Shown one piece after another: positions 49,801 through 61,673 of a stretch of 64,000 bases of DNA (positions are counted from its first letter, which is position 1; each line of letters opens with the position of its first letter). The notes under the pieces were generated by a model. The model saw only the letters and a list, made by a program, of their open reading frames with translations, did not search any database and had not been told where the DNA came from. Origin of the DNA: Chamaea fasciata. Lineage: Eukaryota; Chordata; Aves; Passeriformes; Sylviidae. The translations under genes and the position numbers were made by a program. Location of the stretch: NCBI GenBank assembly GCA_029207755.1, contig JARCOQ010000001.1:92925637-92989636 (forward strand). The letters run 5' to 3'.

Positions 49801-52229
49801 TTTGGCCAGGAACCCTTGAGAAAGCTCTGCTTTTAAGTGCTACCACAGACTGACATCCATGCAAAGCAAACAGGATGTCCAATTTTAAATCTCTAACAAG
49901 CCACATCCTGTAAACTGCCTTCTACTCAGCTGACCCAGGAGATAAAATGGTTGGGACTGATCCACAGCTGTGATAAGGCTAGTTTGCTTAAAATTACAGC
50001 TGAAAATCCCTCCTGAATGGAACTTTATTCTATTCCACCTGCCCCACACCCCACCTCAGGCAGGCAATGCATGAAAACAGGAGATCAGAAGTGAGACTGT
50101 TGTCCCAGCACAGCTCAGATGTTCCTGGTGGTTATGTCCAGGACATCACCAGCCCCAGAGTAATCATCAGTCTTACCCTTCACTAAACCTGATCTTCAGA
50201 CAGATAAAAAACAAGGGGTTTTCCTTCTAGGGAAAAAAAAAAAAAAAGTGCTTAATTGCAAACGGATTGGAGAAGATCACAAAAACCTGCCAGCTCATAG
50301 CTGTTGAAAGAGGCAGTTTGTTTGTCTTTCACTGCTATTCCACTCCTCATTCACAGCACATCTGCTATTAAGAGATTTTTAAAGCCCAACCAGGTTGTCT
50401 GAAGCAATCCTGGCTAAAAAATGCACAAAAGCTATTTGTGAATATTTGTTGCTTTCATGTTTATAAACCCATGGATATCAGTGATGCCATAGTACACTGA
50501 GGACTGACTTTAGTCCTTAATTTTCATTCACTACAATATCTGCAAGTTTGTCCATGTGAAAAGCTGCTAATCAGGGTCCACAGAGCCCAAATAATTTTGA
50601 GTCTATACATGTGTGTGGCTGTGCCTTGTGGCCTAAAAGCCATATACTTTAATCCTATATGTTAATAGAAACTTTGCATTTTTTTTTTTATATTGGGGAA
50701 AGAAAAGTTGGCATTTTCCAAACATAACTAAAACTGAACAAGGTGCACTTTCTGGACTGTTCTCCCAGACATAATTTTATCACAGCACTCTCAGCACATA
50801 CTTAGTTGTTCATCTACTTGCGGCTGTCAGTACAGGCTAAAGGCTTCTGCTGTACTCTAGCTTAGTCTGAAAGCCATCCAGCCAGCAATGAGGAAGCTGG
50901 CAGAAAACTCTTGGTTTCTGACTGCCCTCCACTACTCCCGTCAGTGAAGGCACAGTCCTGCTGGGAATGATGGCAGAACAACCCAGCAGAGACTGCTGAC
51001 ATCTCATCCATGAGACAGGCAGAAAAAGCAGGATAGAGAGGATGCAAGAACAGGTTGAATTTTGCTGAAGTCACATATTTGATCACAGGCAACCCAAGTC
51101 TTCAAAGCAGATGCCAGTCCCCAAGACTGACTCCACAGCATTACCTATATTTTAATAGTACAGCGATTTGAGATTTATCTGGGGTATATAAAGCAGGCCT
51201 TAGAGCAAAGTCCTGCTGCTGGATTAGTCCTGCACCAGTATGGATTTCAGCAGGTTGGCTGATGGGTCTTCATGCTGCATTACTTTGTGTATTGCTCTAT
51301 GAATTTATTTGTGGCAGACTGTGAGAGAATATGCATGTTCTTCCTAGCCTCTTGTGTGCAAGTGGTCTCAGCTTGCCAGCACAGTAAATCAAACTGCTGG
51401 TGGAAAGACACAGATCCTCCTCTAAAAGATGAACTCTTCCAGCTGTTAATATAAGTCAGATTTTGGGACAGGGAGCAAAAGGGAAAAAAAGAGGGAGATG
51501 AAGGGTATGAGACTTGGTGGAAGGAATTTTGGCAGTGGGTTTTGCCCTGACAAGCAGCAGGGTGCCTTGCTAAGGAGATCACACAGGCTGCATGCAGGCC
51601 TGGAGTCATGGAGACAGCTGATGAGAGTTTAGGTTTCGCCAGACTATAGCATTGTAGTACACACACTGAGAAAAACCTATCAGATATGAGTGGAAAAGTA
51701 ACTTTCTGGAGAATTCCCTCATGGAGTTGTTAGTGAACCTTCTCATAGCATGCTAGCATGCATGCAGAGACGTGGACAGACATTCCTCTTGCTATGAACG
51801 ATGCCACTGGGTGCCCTATGCTGTGGCATATTCCAGAGTGCCCACCACAAAGTATCTCATGGACACCATAGCTCCTGAGCTGCTCCAGCATTCCTGCCTG
51901 TAAGCTACTTGTTCAGTTATTCCCCAGGAGCAGACTCTTAATCCTTCGTGAGGCTAGCTACCATAGGAGCAGTGGTACTTCTGGACTGTACTAGAAAAAG
52001 AGGAATGAGCAGAAGGCACAGGAGGAATTGAGCACAGCCCAGAGATGGGTCCCCAAATTGTATCAAATAGCATTGATGAGAGGGCATTTTCTATTGCTCT
52101 CCATAGCTTTTAAGTACACACCATCAAAAGCAACCTAGCCTGCTTTAGGAAAAGCAGAGCCAATAGGTCGAGGGAGTAGATCCTTCCCCTCTGCCCAGCC
52201 CTGCTGAGAAATCTTTGTGGTGCTAGGTC
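49801..52229. other. Unannotated non-coding stretch
   Basis: No gene or repeat is recognised. An A run occurs at about 50231-50246 and a 14-bp palindrome at 51748-51761. Open frames are short and domain-free. Confidence 0.5.
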
Positions 52230-52740
52230 TAGTTCCAGGCTGGAAGAGAGACCTGGACATACTGGAGTGGGTCCAGCAAAAAATCACAAAGATAATTAAG
52301 GGATTGAAGCATTTTGCATAAACAAGAGGGGGCTGAGAGAGCTGGGACTTTCCAGCCTGGAGAAAAGAAGGCTCAAGCAGGGACTTTGTCAAAGTGTATA
52401 AATATCTGAAGGGGAGGATAGCCAGTAAAGAAGAAGGAACCAGACTCTAAGTAGTGCCCATTTATGGGACAAGAGGAGGTGGACATGAGTTGAAATGCAA
52501 AGAAGTCCACTTAAATGTAAAATAAAACTTTTTTTTTTTTTCTGTAAGGATGGTCAAACACTGGAAGAGGTATCCTGCAGAGTCTGTGGAATCTTCATCC
52601 TTGGAGATATTCAAAGCCCAAGTTGATGTGGCACTGAGCAACTGAGTATTTGACCCTGCTGTGTGCAGCAACGTCAGACTGGATGACATCCTGAGGTCTT
52701 TTTCTTCTGCAGCTATTCTGTGACATTCTGTCCTTTGAAA
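52230..52740 (+). mobile_element. CR1 LINE 3' fragment, second copy
   Basis: Plus-strand blocks in the right order for the CR1 3' end are AGAGAGACCTGGACATACTG and GAGTGGGTCCAGCAAAAAATC, then GAGAGCTGGGACTTTCCAGC, GGGACAAGAGGAGGTGGACA, CACTGGAAGAGGTATCCTGC and finally CAGCTATTCTGTGACATTCTG. It differs enough from the copy at 21000-23710 to suggest another CR1 subfamily or an older insertion. A T run interrupts it near 52530. It is heavily 5'-truncated and encodes no intact protein. Confidence 0.85.
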
Positions 52741-55700
52741 TGAGGACAACTGTGCAAAGGCAGCTTGTCTTTCCACAAGGCTATTGCAGTAGAAGCAAAA
52801 TTCCATAAGTGGACAAGCTTTTTCTTCATCACCTCTTGAAGCAGCAGTCAAAGGAAGCTGGTGTCCTATACTTGGATTTTAGCGAGACACATAACAGCTT
52901 GGCTATCGTTACCAACTATCCTTCAACACTACAGCCAGCATGCTTTATAGCCAATGATGTTAGCAAACCTGTGCTAAGGAAAAAGAAACAATTGCAGAAT
53001 ATTTCCAGTCTCAGGCCAGAGGCAGGATGTCCAAGACTGAATCTGTCTGAAAAGTAAATTCCTTCTGATGGAAAAGGCATTTTCTTTTTAATTCTCCCTC
53101 CTGAAAATACCATTGCTTTCTTATTTACTAAATGGGGCCACATATCAGCCAGCAGAAAGTGTCTAACATATCCTATGATAAGTATCAACTTATACCCATT
53201 TTGGAAAGCTTTAAGCAGGTCTGTAGAAAATAAGTGGCTCTTAAATGAATGTTTTCTAGAAACAAATTAATTCTCTCAGCAATGTCTTAACATTTTCTAT
53301 GGGGGAAAAAAATCCAGGTCTATAATATCCCCGCTGAAAGTGTGCAAAAGGCTCTGCTACAGTAGAAGTTGCTCTCTCTCCTTGCTCCTTTCTTATACTT
53401 TCATATCTACCTACGGCATAGTAATGCAGGTTGTTTATTTCTCCAAAAATGTTGCTGCTAAATGATTGTGTAAAGCACCAGTTCTCTCATGTGGTGTCTT
53501 AGCTGACACTTCAGTTGTGAGTGCCTCTACCTTTACAGAGCAGAATAAGGTTGGTTAAGCAGTATTCCTTACATAAGGGAATCAGGAAAATCTGACCCTT
53601 TATTCCCTCTTTGCTCTCATAAATAGATGATCTGTCCCAAAACATCTGGTTCTGCCAGCCAGACTGCCTCTATAGAGGACTTGGTTCCTGGCCCTGTAGT
53701 GGTTTCAGGTTGGCCTAAGGGCAGCCCAGAAATTCCTGGTATGATACTTCTCCTTAAGCTATTTTGTTCTTCAAACTGCTGGCATGGCACTTATGACATG
53801 CCTAGGATGGCACCACAGCCTGAAAAGGTAAACTGAAGAGCCCTGTGCTAACTAGAAGGTATCTGCTCCTTGTGAGCCCAGAGTGATGTTTTGGCTTCCA
53901 AACCATTTGACTGGAAGGGGCTCTGAGAAGCCTCCAGGCCTCCAGTAGGACTGCGAGTTGTGGTAATCACAGGGTCTGCACTTCTCTTTGTGCAGGCAGC
54001 AAAGAAGGAAGATACAAATGCAAATGAGGATGTCTTCTGTGACAAAGGAGACAAACAGCACCCAATGTCTGGCTTGTACAAGTAATTATTAGCACCTTTT
54101 TGTGCATTTCCAAATGCAGAATAGTTGCTATTCACACAAATGAATGACAGTAAGGTTTACTACTTATTATTTATATCATTAATTTCTAATACAGACTATG
54201 GAATACAGGATATAGGGAAATATTATAAGAAATGCTGCAAGATTACTGGAAAAGCAGATGAACATGTCTCATAGAGGAATATAGAATAATAGCAACCATA
54301 ATAAGTTTAAAAAGCCCCAGGTAGTGTGCAAACAATAAAATGCTACAAAAGTAATAAATCCACAAGGTTATTAATACAAGAACAATGATGCAAATGGTCT
54401 CAAGTCTCATTTGGCTTTGAGCATTTTCTTCTAGGTCAGTGATTTGAATAAGAGGTAGGCAAACACTGAAAAGATTTTGTGTAAATATTTGTTTAATGTT
54501 TTTAATGAATTCACTTAGCTTGTGTTTATTTTTCACTAATATTGTAGTACAGTGGTTCCCAATCTGCTACATATTATAGAAAGAATGATACCGTAAAGGG
54601 GGAAGGTGGATCAACCCCAGGCCATAAACCCTTGTCACAGTGAATGTGTTTTGTGGCAAGTTCATGAATATGATTCATTTTAGACAAATATTGGCAAACT
54701 GGTAAAAGAAATCCAATTCTGTATTTGTTCACATGAGAATTTGTACCATATGCTTTGCATGTAGGAATAGGATACATTTATTCTGTCAAGGAACAAGCTT
54801 GTACACTGAATCACCACTAAGCCTGGGAATTAGTATTTCAACTTCAAATATTCAGAAAAAGAATGTGATTCACAGATATCTGTTCTTACTGAAAATTATT
54901 TGAAATAAATATAGGAACAGTGACATTTTCACAAACTTTCAGTAAAAACAGAAAGACACAAAATACATTTAACAGCTGATGCACGATTGCTAATCAGACA
55001 TTATATTACATTTTAATTATTACTTTCAATACACTTTGTTTGAAAATGGATCCTAATATGCAATACCTGATGGCAACTCACAGGCATCTATGGAAAGAGT
55101 TTAGCTTAGCTTCTGCAGGAATAGTCTTGCAAAAAAACAGCACTGCAAACGCAATCTGCACTGCCTGGAAATACAGCAAGGAGGCCATGGGGAGGCAACA
55201 AATCTCACTTAAATGTTTACTCCCTCCGTCTTTCACATGGCTGTTAGATAGCGCACTACTGAAGCACCAGTGTTAAGAAGGACTTAGGAAGGCAGGGAAC
55301 ATGGGTAGTGCTGTTCTAGCAGAGTGGCAATACACGTCCTTTAAATATGTTGCTCATAGAGGCTGTTACCAGGCTAAGATTTAATAAATTCTTCCCTTTT
55401 CCTAAGGCAGCACCGTCCAATTCAGTTTCAGGTTTAGCAGTGTCCAAGTTCATTACCCAGCTTCATCCCACCACCTGTCCCGTGGATTCTTGCCCAACAA
55501 ATTTCTTTTTGGAATTTCGTCTTTTCACCAACCAGTGTGGTTAATTTTTGCTGGGAAGTGGATGTTTCCAAGGCTGGAGAAAAAATGGTAGTGAAGCTCC
55601 TGCTAAAATAAATCCTGCTGAAGCCAAGGATACTGGAAAATAAACATCTAATGTCTAACCTACTATGTTGGCCATGATCCTGGGTAAAAGAACTACAGGA

Positions 55701-57960
55701 ATATCCAGAAAGCAATAACCTAGATGATACAATTCGAATCAGGATTTTGGATGCAGAAACAGCAATAAAACTCACCCTTCCACATAATCACGTGCAATTT
55801 ACTAACCCCAGTGGCTAAAGAAAGCGTTTTGTTTCTGTGTTGTTATAAGAACTGCTGTGGTATAACCATGTATTTTAAAAGGCCATTAGTTGCTGCTAAA
55901 ACACTGATTTCTCAAACACAGGAATCCATCTCTCAGTTTATGAAACTATAAGACTTTCCCAATTTTAAATAATATTTTTACAGACTTATAACAAATCTGA
56001 TGATTGCCAAGAAAATATCGTTCAGTCTATTTGGAGACTAGTGATTGAGAAACAGATGACAATATAAGGAACTAAGTATAGTGTCCGTATCATGACAAAA
56101 CTACCACTCTTAAAAAAAATTGTCCTGTAAATTATGTCCATCAAAAAAATTCCTGAACTTTACTTCATTCTGATGTAAATTCATGTAGAAATCATACAGG
56201 AATAAAAATCAGTATGATTTTGCTGAGGTATGGAACTATGGAACTGATAAATGGCTTGAGGTGTATTTGGGCTGGTAACTAGAAACAAACATATGTATAC
56301 ACACATGCATGCCTGCATAAAACCAACATTGAAGTACATCAGGCTGCAAATTGGGAAATGCCAGAGTCAAGTTAATCTTGGAAATTCCAGACTCAAATTT
56401 CCTGCCAGGTGAGCAGGTGAAACACCAGATGACTACAGCATTTCAGATATTCCATTTTCTTGAAGGCAAGTATGTGTGCATATACATATAGATACATACA
56501 TAACTTCTATCTGGGAAAAAATAAAGTTACATTTTGGATGAAAAGTGCTGCGTTTACTTCCAGACCTCAAGGGCTGTGAAGGAAAGAATGTTACATCAGA
56601 GACCCTTCCAGACAGCCCCTTCCTCCTCTGTCCCCCACCAATTCCTACCCAGATGTTCGAGTCCTGCCCTGCCACAGGAGAGAGCAGACTTTCCTGCTCT
56701 CTCTGTCTTTGTAATGGCTTTCCCACACTCTGCCTTCTCTTCTCTGTTCCACTCCTCTGGGACTTGGCCAAGACAATTGTCTGGTCTTCAGACATCCCAG
56801 TCTCATGGTCCTTGCTCACCAAGTTGCTTTTCTTTCCTTTTACCCTCCCATTTTTGGTACAATTTCTCCGGCCCTACAGGCCCCATCCTTTTCAGCCCTA
56901 GCCATACTCTTCTTCCTCTCAAAATTTATGATATCTTTTGCTTTCTCCTCTCCCCAGTTTACTTCTTTGAATATTTTTGATACATCATACTGCAAGTCCC
57001 TGGCAGACCTTCTGCACCTCCTATCAAATACCTTTAGCCTTTGGCTAATTGTCCATTTCTTTTCCCAGGGGACTGAAATCCCACAGATCCAAACTGTAGT
57101 TGATCTTGCTAGATCTTTCCGTTGCCCCGCCTCCCAGCTTCTGCCCATTCGAACATTTCTAGCACACTGTAGCACTATGGTCACGAGATAAATGCCAGTC
57201 ACTTCCAGCTACCACTGTACTATAATTAATGTGGGGGAAAGCTTCAACAGAATTAATTTGCAATAAGTACCCAGAAAAGCCTGTTTCAGTTGTACCCACT
57301 AAATTTCTAAAGACATATTGAGTTTCAGGATGGCCTTATATGGAGGTGAGGAAAGGCAGATTAACTCAAAATTCTGCTCCATACCATAACAATTGTTAAA
57401 AGGCACACATGGGCAAAGCAGACAACACAAGGGATTTTACCCTAGCCCTGTTCTAGGAAATGCCTGAGCATTCTCTTTGAACAATAATCATAAGAAGTGA
57501 TAATAGATTTTTTGATCCACTGAACTTAGAACTTTTCAGGCCACAAAGTAAAAATTTGAAAATTTAGTTACAATAAAATGACTGTTTTGCCAGGAGGACT
57601 GTTTGGCTTACCAGCTTGGACACTGGTCACTCTGTGTTTGCAAGTATGGAGTTTTAAAATTTCTTTTTCTTACTTTGCTTGATTTGTTTTGTCTGTGTTC
57701 CTTTTATTATATATCACAATACTACTGGCATGATGGTAACATGTTTAAAAGCTCCTCATATTCCAGTGTTCTTGACAAGCCCATCATTTTTCAACTTGAA
57801 GGACATTGTCCAGGCCTTCTCAGAATCATGAGGAACAAGGCCACTGCCTGCTCTCAGGACCAGTTCTGGGTTCCAGCTCTCAATTTCTGCTAAGGCTCAA
57901 ATACAGCAGAAAGCAGATAGTCTTACTGGCATCAAAGAACATGCTATCTGCTACTGAGAC
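52741..57960. other. Unannotated non-coding stretch
   Basis: Mostly AT-rich sequence. Between 56433 and 57202 the plus strand is pyrimidine-rich and five overlapping frames of 118-148 codons stay open on both strands. Their translations are rich in Phe, Ser, Pro and Leu and match nothing I know. No exon is supported. Confidence 0.5.
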
Positions 57961-58371
57961 TGTGTCATGCCGGCGTGCAGGACTTTGAGACCAGTCCAGC
58001 AGGGAATGTATGTGGCAAAATAGAGGTTTTTTTGGAGTTAGTCAGGTCATCCGGAACAGAAGAGCTTTAATGGTCAAAATAACAAATGAAGAGAAGCCAC
58101 ACGAGGTATAGGATTGACACTGAAGAACCCAGGAAAGGGGGAAACACAACAATATATAGGGTAGGTCTGAGGTAAGGGTCCAATCAGAAATGTGAACTGG
58201 GAACATAGCCGTATCTGTAAAACATAACTGACCAATCATAAAAACATGACCATATTTGGAATAACATCATTAACATGTGAACTCCCATGAATTTTTACTA
58301 CTCACCACAACTGCAGAGGGGTTTCCCATGACCTTAGGTTGATAGTTGCTTCAGCTTGGCCAACTCCCACA
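57961..58371 (-). mobile_element. Solo LTR of an endogenous retrovirus, antisense, with target-site duplication
   Basis: On the minus strand it runs from TGTGGGAGTTGGCC at 58371 to ...GACACA at 57961, a 411-bp segment with TG...CA ends. The four bases AGAC flank it on both sides (57957-57960 and 58372-58375). Two CCAAT-type boxes (plus-strand GACCAATCAT and GTCCAATCAG), a TATA box (minus CCTATATATTG) and an ATTAAA polyadenylation signal (minus, plus 58066-58071) occur in the expected order. No internal viral genes are present, so recombination has probably removed them. A 4-bp duplication points to an ERV1/gamma-like integrase, but the family name is not known to me. Confidence 0.8.
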
Positions 58372-61300
58372 AGACTGAAGATTCTTCCTTCTGCATTAAT
58401 TAGGTTTGTATTTGTGCTCTTCATGAGTCATTCTTGGATTCTAGAACTTTCTACAATATATGCATGCTACTACTGCACATGGTACATGCACAGTCTGTAA
58501 ATCCACAGATTATGTTTCCTCTGCTCTGCCAAAGACAGATAGCTACTCATTTCCCCACCAAGATGATAAAACTGTAATTCTAGTGACTGATACAGAGAAC
58601 TGTTTGAATTTTAGGAGATTCATGCAGATTTGTTGAGGGTCAACAAGAATTTTGTGTAGACATGCTGTTTGATTAAGGAGCTGACTATGATATCAATTAT
58701 CAGCTATGACTGACTCAATTCTACCATTTCAGATATAATCGCCTGCAGTCAGACCTGGCAGCTGTGGTGCATTCCTCTGCAGCAATATAGCTGTGTATAA
58801 AATAATGATATTTTGGATTAGCCAAGCAGCTGGACCACAATTCATAGCTGGAACTGAAGAAAGTAATACACATTTAATTTGAGCAAATCTGGCATTTCAA
58901 AGCATACAAAGGCCTCAGCTTTAGCAGAGGTAACCAATATCTTGTTCCAATATCATTTCTTTTCCCCCTAAAGAAATAATTTCTGGGGTTCTGAAGAATA
59001 GGTCATAACAACTTTATCAAAAGTGCCTGGGACTTTGAAGCCAAAGTCTTATTGAAAAAGCCAAAAGACTGATATTTAACCACTACAGGTGAAGCTTTCC
59101 TATAAGAAATTCTGCAAGTTTCCAAATTTCTGTATCTTCACAAACCATGGCCAAATTATGTCTTCAAGTTAAGAATCTTATAGATAAAATTGATTAGTCC
59201 AATGCTTGGCAGCTGTGGCTACATGTATCAATTTTCTTTTCTTTTTTTTCCTTTTTCTTTTTCCTTTTTTTTTTTTTTTTTTTTTTTTGACATATAGAAA
59301 TGTTAAGTATGGCAAATATTTTGGGCTGGCCGCAACTGAAACATTATTACGTTGAGGAATTCATTAGGTCATTTGAAAAGGATTTTTTTTTTTAATGGAG
59401 TATTTGGCCTGCTATAGGATATAATGATCTTAATAAAGCATGGTTGCAAAATGTTAATTTCAGACTGTCATAATCAAGTTAAATGATAAAGCCAAGTAGC
59501 TCCTGGAGATGTCTGCCTACATTAGCTATATGTAACAGGCATAGTAACAGGGTCATTGTAGAGAAAGGTCTCAAATCCATTTGCAGCTGCTTAGATTCAT
59601 CACTTCTGGTGCAAAGCCAGTGCAGCCAGCTTTTCCTCCAGTCATTTCACTGCAGTGCCTTTGCTAGGTGAGGAATGAAGCTATGCCACAGACACAGCTG
59701 CTTTCTCTTACCAGAGACCAAAGCAGCTGCAGCCTCAGAGCAGTGGAACCACAGGAGAGGAGATCTGTCCAATCATTATTTAAGTCCCAGGAAGAATGGC
59801 AAAAGTGGCAAGAGTAAAATATCCTAAAGAGAGAGAGAAAGAGCAGCCTGCTTCATAACATTGGCTGAGCATTGGCAAGAAGCCATGCTGCCATACCACA
59901 TGGAGAGCTCCCACGGATGACATGGGATGGCAATTCTGTGTCTACAGCCCATTAATCCTGGCAGCACACAGGCATCTGTGCATTCCATGCACAGGAATTT
60001 TTATAGCAGCAGTCGTAAGGAGGATTAAATAGGTGTCTGATTCTGAGGTACATAGGAAGGACATCAAAAAGTATGATGGTATAAATTTAGGAGGGCAGCA
60101 ATGTGAAAGGAATAGGGAAAATACCAAATAGCTCTTCAGGCCCTCTTTGCCTCTGAGCTTAAAAGAAATTACTCTAAGCTGGAATCGATGTCTGACAATG
60201 AAAATAAGAAAAGAAACAAAAATTGCTTACTCTGGGCAACATCCATGGATACCCAGATAAAAACTCAGCATTTCCACTTTCTTGTATGCTTCAGGTTTTT
60301 TTCCCAGAGGTAAAGATATGCCACGTGTTTTCATCTGTGCTTTTCCTACTGTATTTCAAGATCATTAGAAACTGAATTAAGCTCAAATGGAATTTAAAGC
60401 AATGGAAATTTGTCTAGACAAGATTTAACTACATCTATTAACTCAATGGGACTTTCAGATAGCAAAATAACAGTTTGAAAGTTCCCACAAAGAAGCAGGA
60501 ATTACACTTTTATTTGGGTTCACAACTTTTCTATTTCAATAAACACTGAACAGACAGAACACCTTTGGAATTGAATACTTAGTCTAGTCAGAAAACATGA
60601 AGGTTGTTTTCTAATAATTAAAAATTTTATTCTTATTAACATATTTATATTTTTTGGCCACAAATCTCTACACATTTTATTTTCAGACAAGCAGAAGAAC
60701 TTTCTGAAAATGTCCCAGATTTGTTTAATCACCTGCTTCAGGCTCTGAAGGGAATGAAACAGCCACAATAAGACAAGTCCTTTCCTTTCTTCTCTAAAGT
60801 AAGTTCACAAAGTAGGTTTTCCACTGGATTTATCTGGAGCTGGACCTTGATATGACCTAATGGGATGAGTACACTATCTACACCCCAGATGGAAAGCATA
60901 GCATAAAACACAGGCCAGACTATAATGTAGCATAGTACGTTTTCAATGTATCTCCACACACATTGTGGATTAGGACAAAGATGGAGAAGGCACTGCTGAA
61001 ATGCCCCTGGAAACATCAGTGCTTTGGAGCTTTCTGCTACAGCTGCAGGAAGAGGGATTGCACACATCTCTGCAAATGAAGATCACCAGGTTGACTCCTC
61101 CACTCACTCTTTTTGGACCTCATCATCAGCACCCGATTGCTGGCCATGCTTTGTTCATATAGCTGCGATCATTTCCTTTCTTAAAATAGTGCTTGAAAGT
61201 GAGCCTGCACACCTCTTATGAGTGACTCCACAGATTCGTTTAGCATCTGCCCTTGACTTTCCTTCTCTCTGCTGCCCCATGTCACCCAAGTTGTGCTAAA

Positions 61301-61598
61301 TCTTGTAAATCCTTTCTCTCTTTGTTATGCTTAATTACATAGTTGTCAATCTTAAAACACACAAAAGAGGGAAATTTGAAAACATTCTGGGATTTGTATT
61401 ATACTGTTGAATGAACCGTGTTTTTTTTCCTATTGCATGGGAAAGACAGATTTAAATGGACTTTTCACAGACAAAAAGATGGGTGAGTCTTTAACAAGAA
61501 AGAAAATAATTGGCAGGTGTATAATTATTTTACTGCTTCTACTTTTGTTACTTTCCTTCCTTACTGTCAGCGTTCACCCTTTCCCCAACCTAGTTAAA
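58372..61598. other. Unannotated AT-rich non-coding stretch
   Basis: Apart from the polypyrimidine tract at 59231-59288, no repeat, RNA gene or exon is recognised. Open frames are short and domain-free. Confidence 0.5.
59231..59288. repeat. Polypyrimidine (T with C interruptions) tract
   Basis: About 58 bases of T broken by single or double C, ending in a pure T run of 26. Simple sequence. Confidence 0.9.

Positions 61599-61673
<75 letters not shown>
61599..61673. repeat. Perfect (AAT)25 microsatellite
   Basis: Twenty-five uninterrupted AAT units. A 97-codon frame at 61407-61700 reads through it and gives an Asn run; that frame is an artefact. The length and purity suggest it is currently polymorphic. 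Confidence 0.97.

Noticed and set aside
52462..52851. 129-codon minus-strand frame
   Set aside because: Lies mostly antisense to the CR1 3' fragment.
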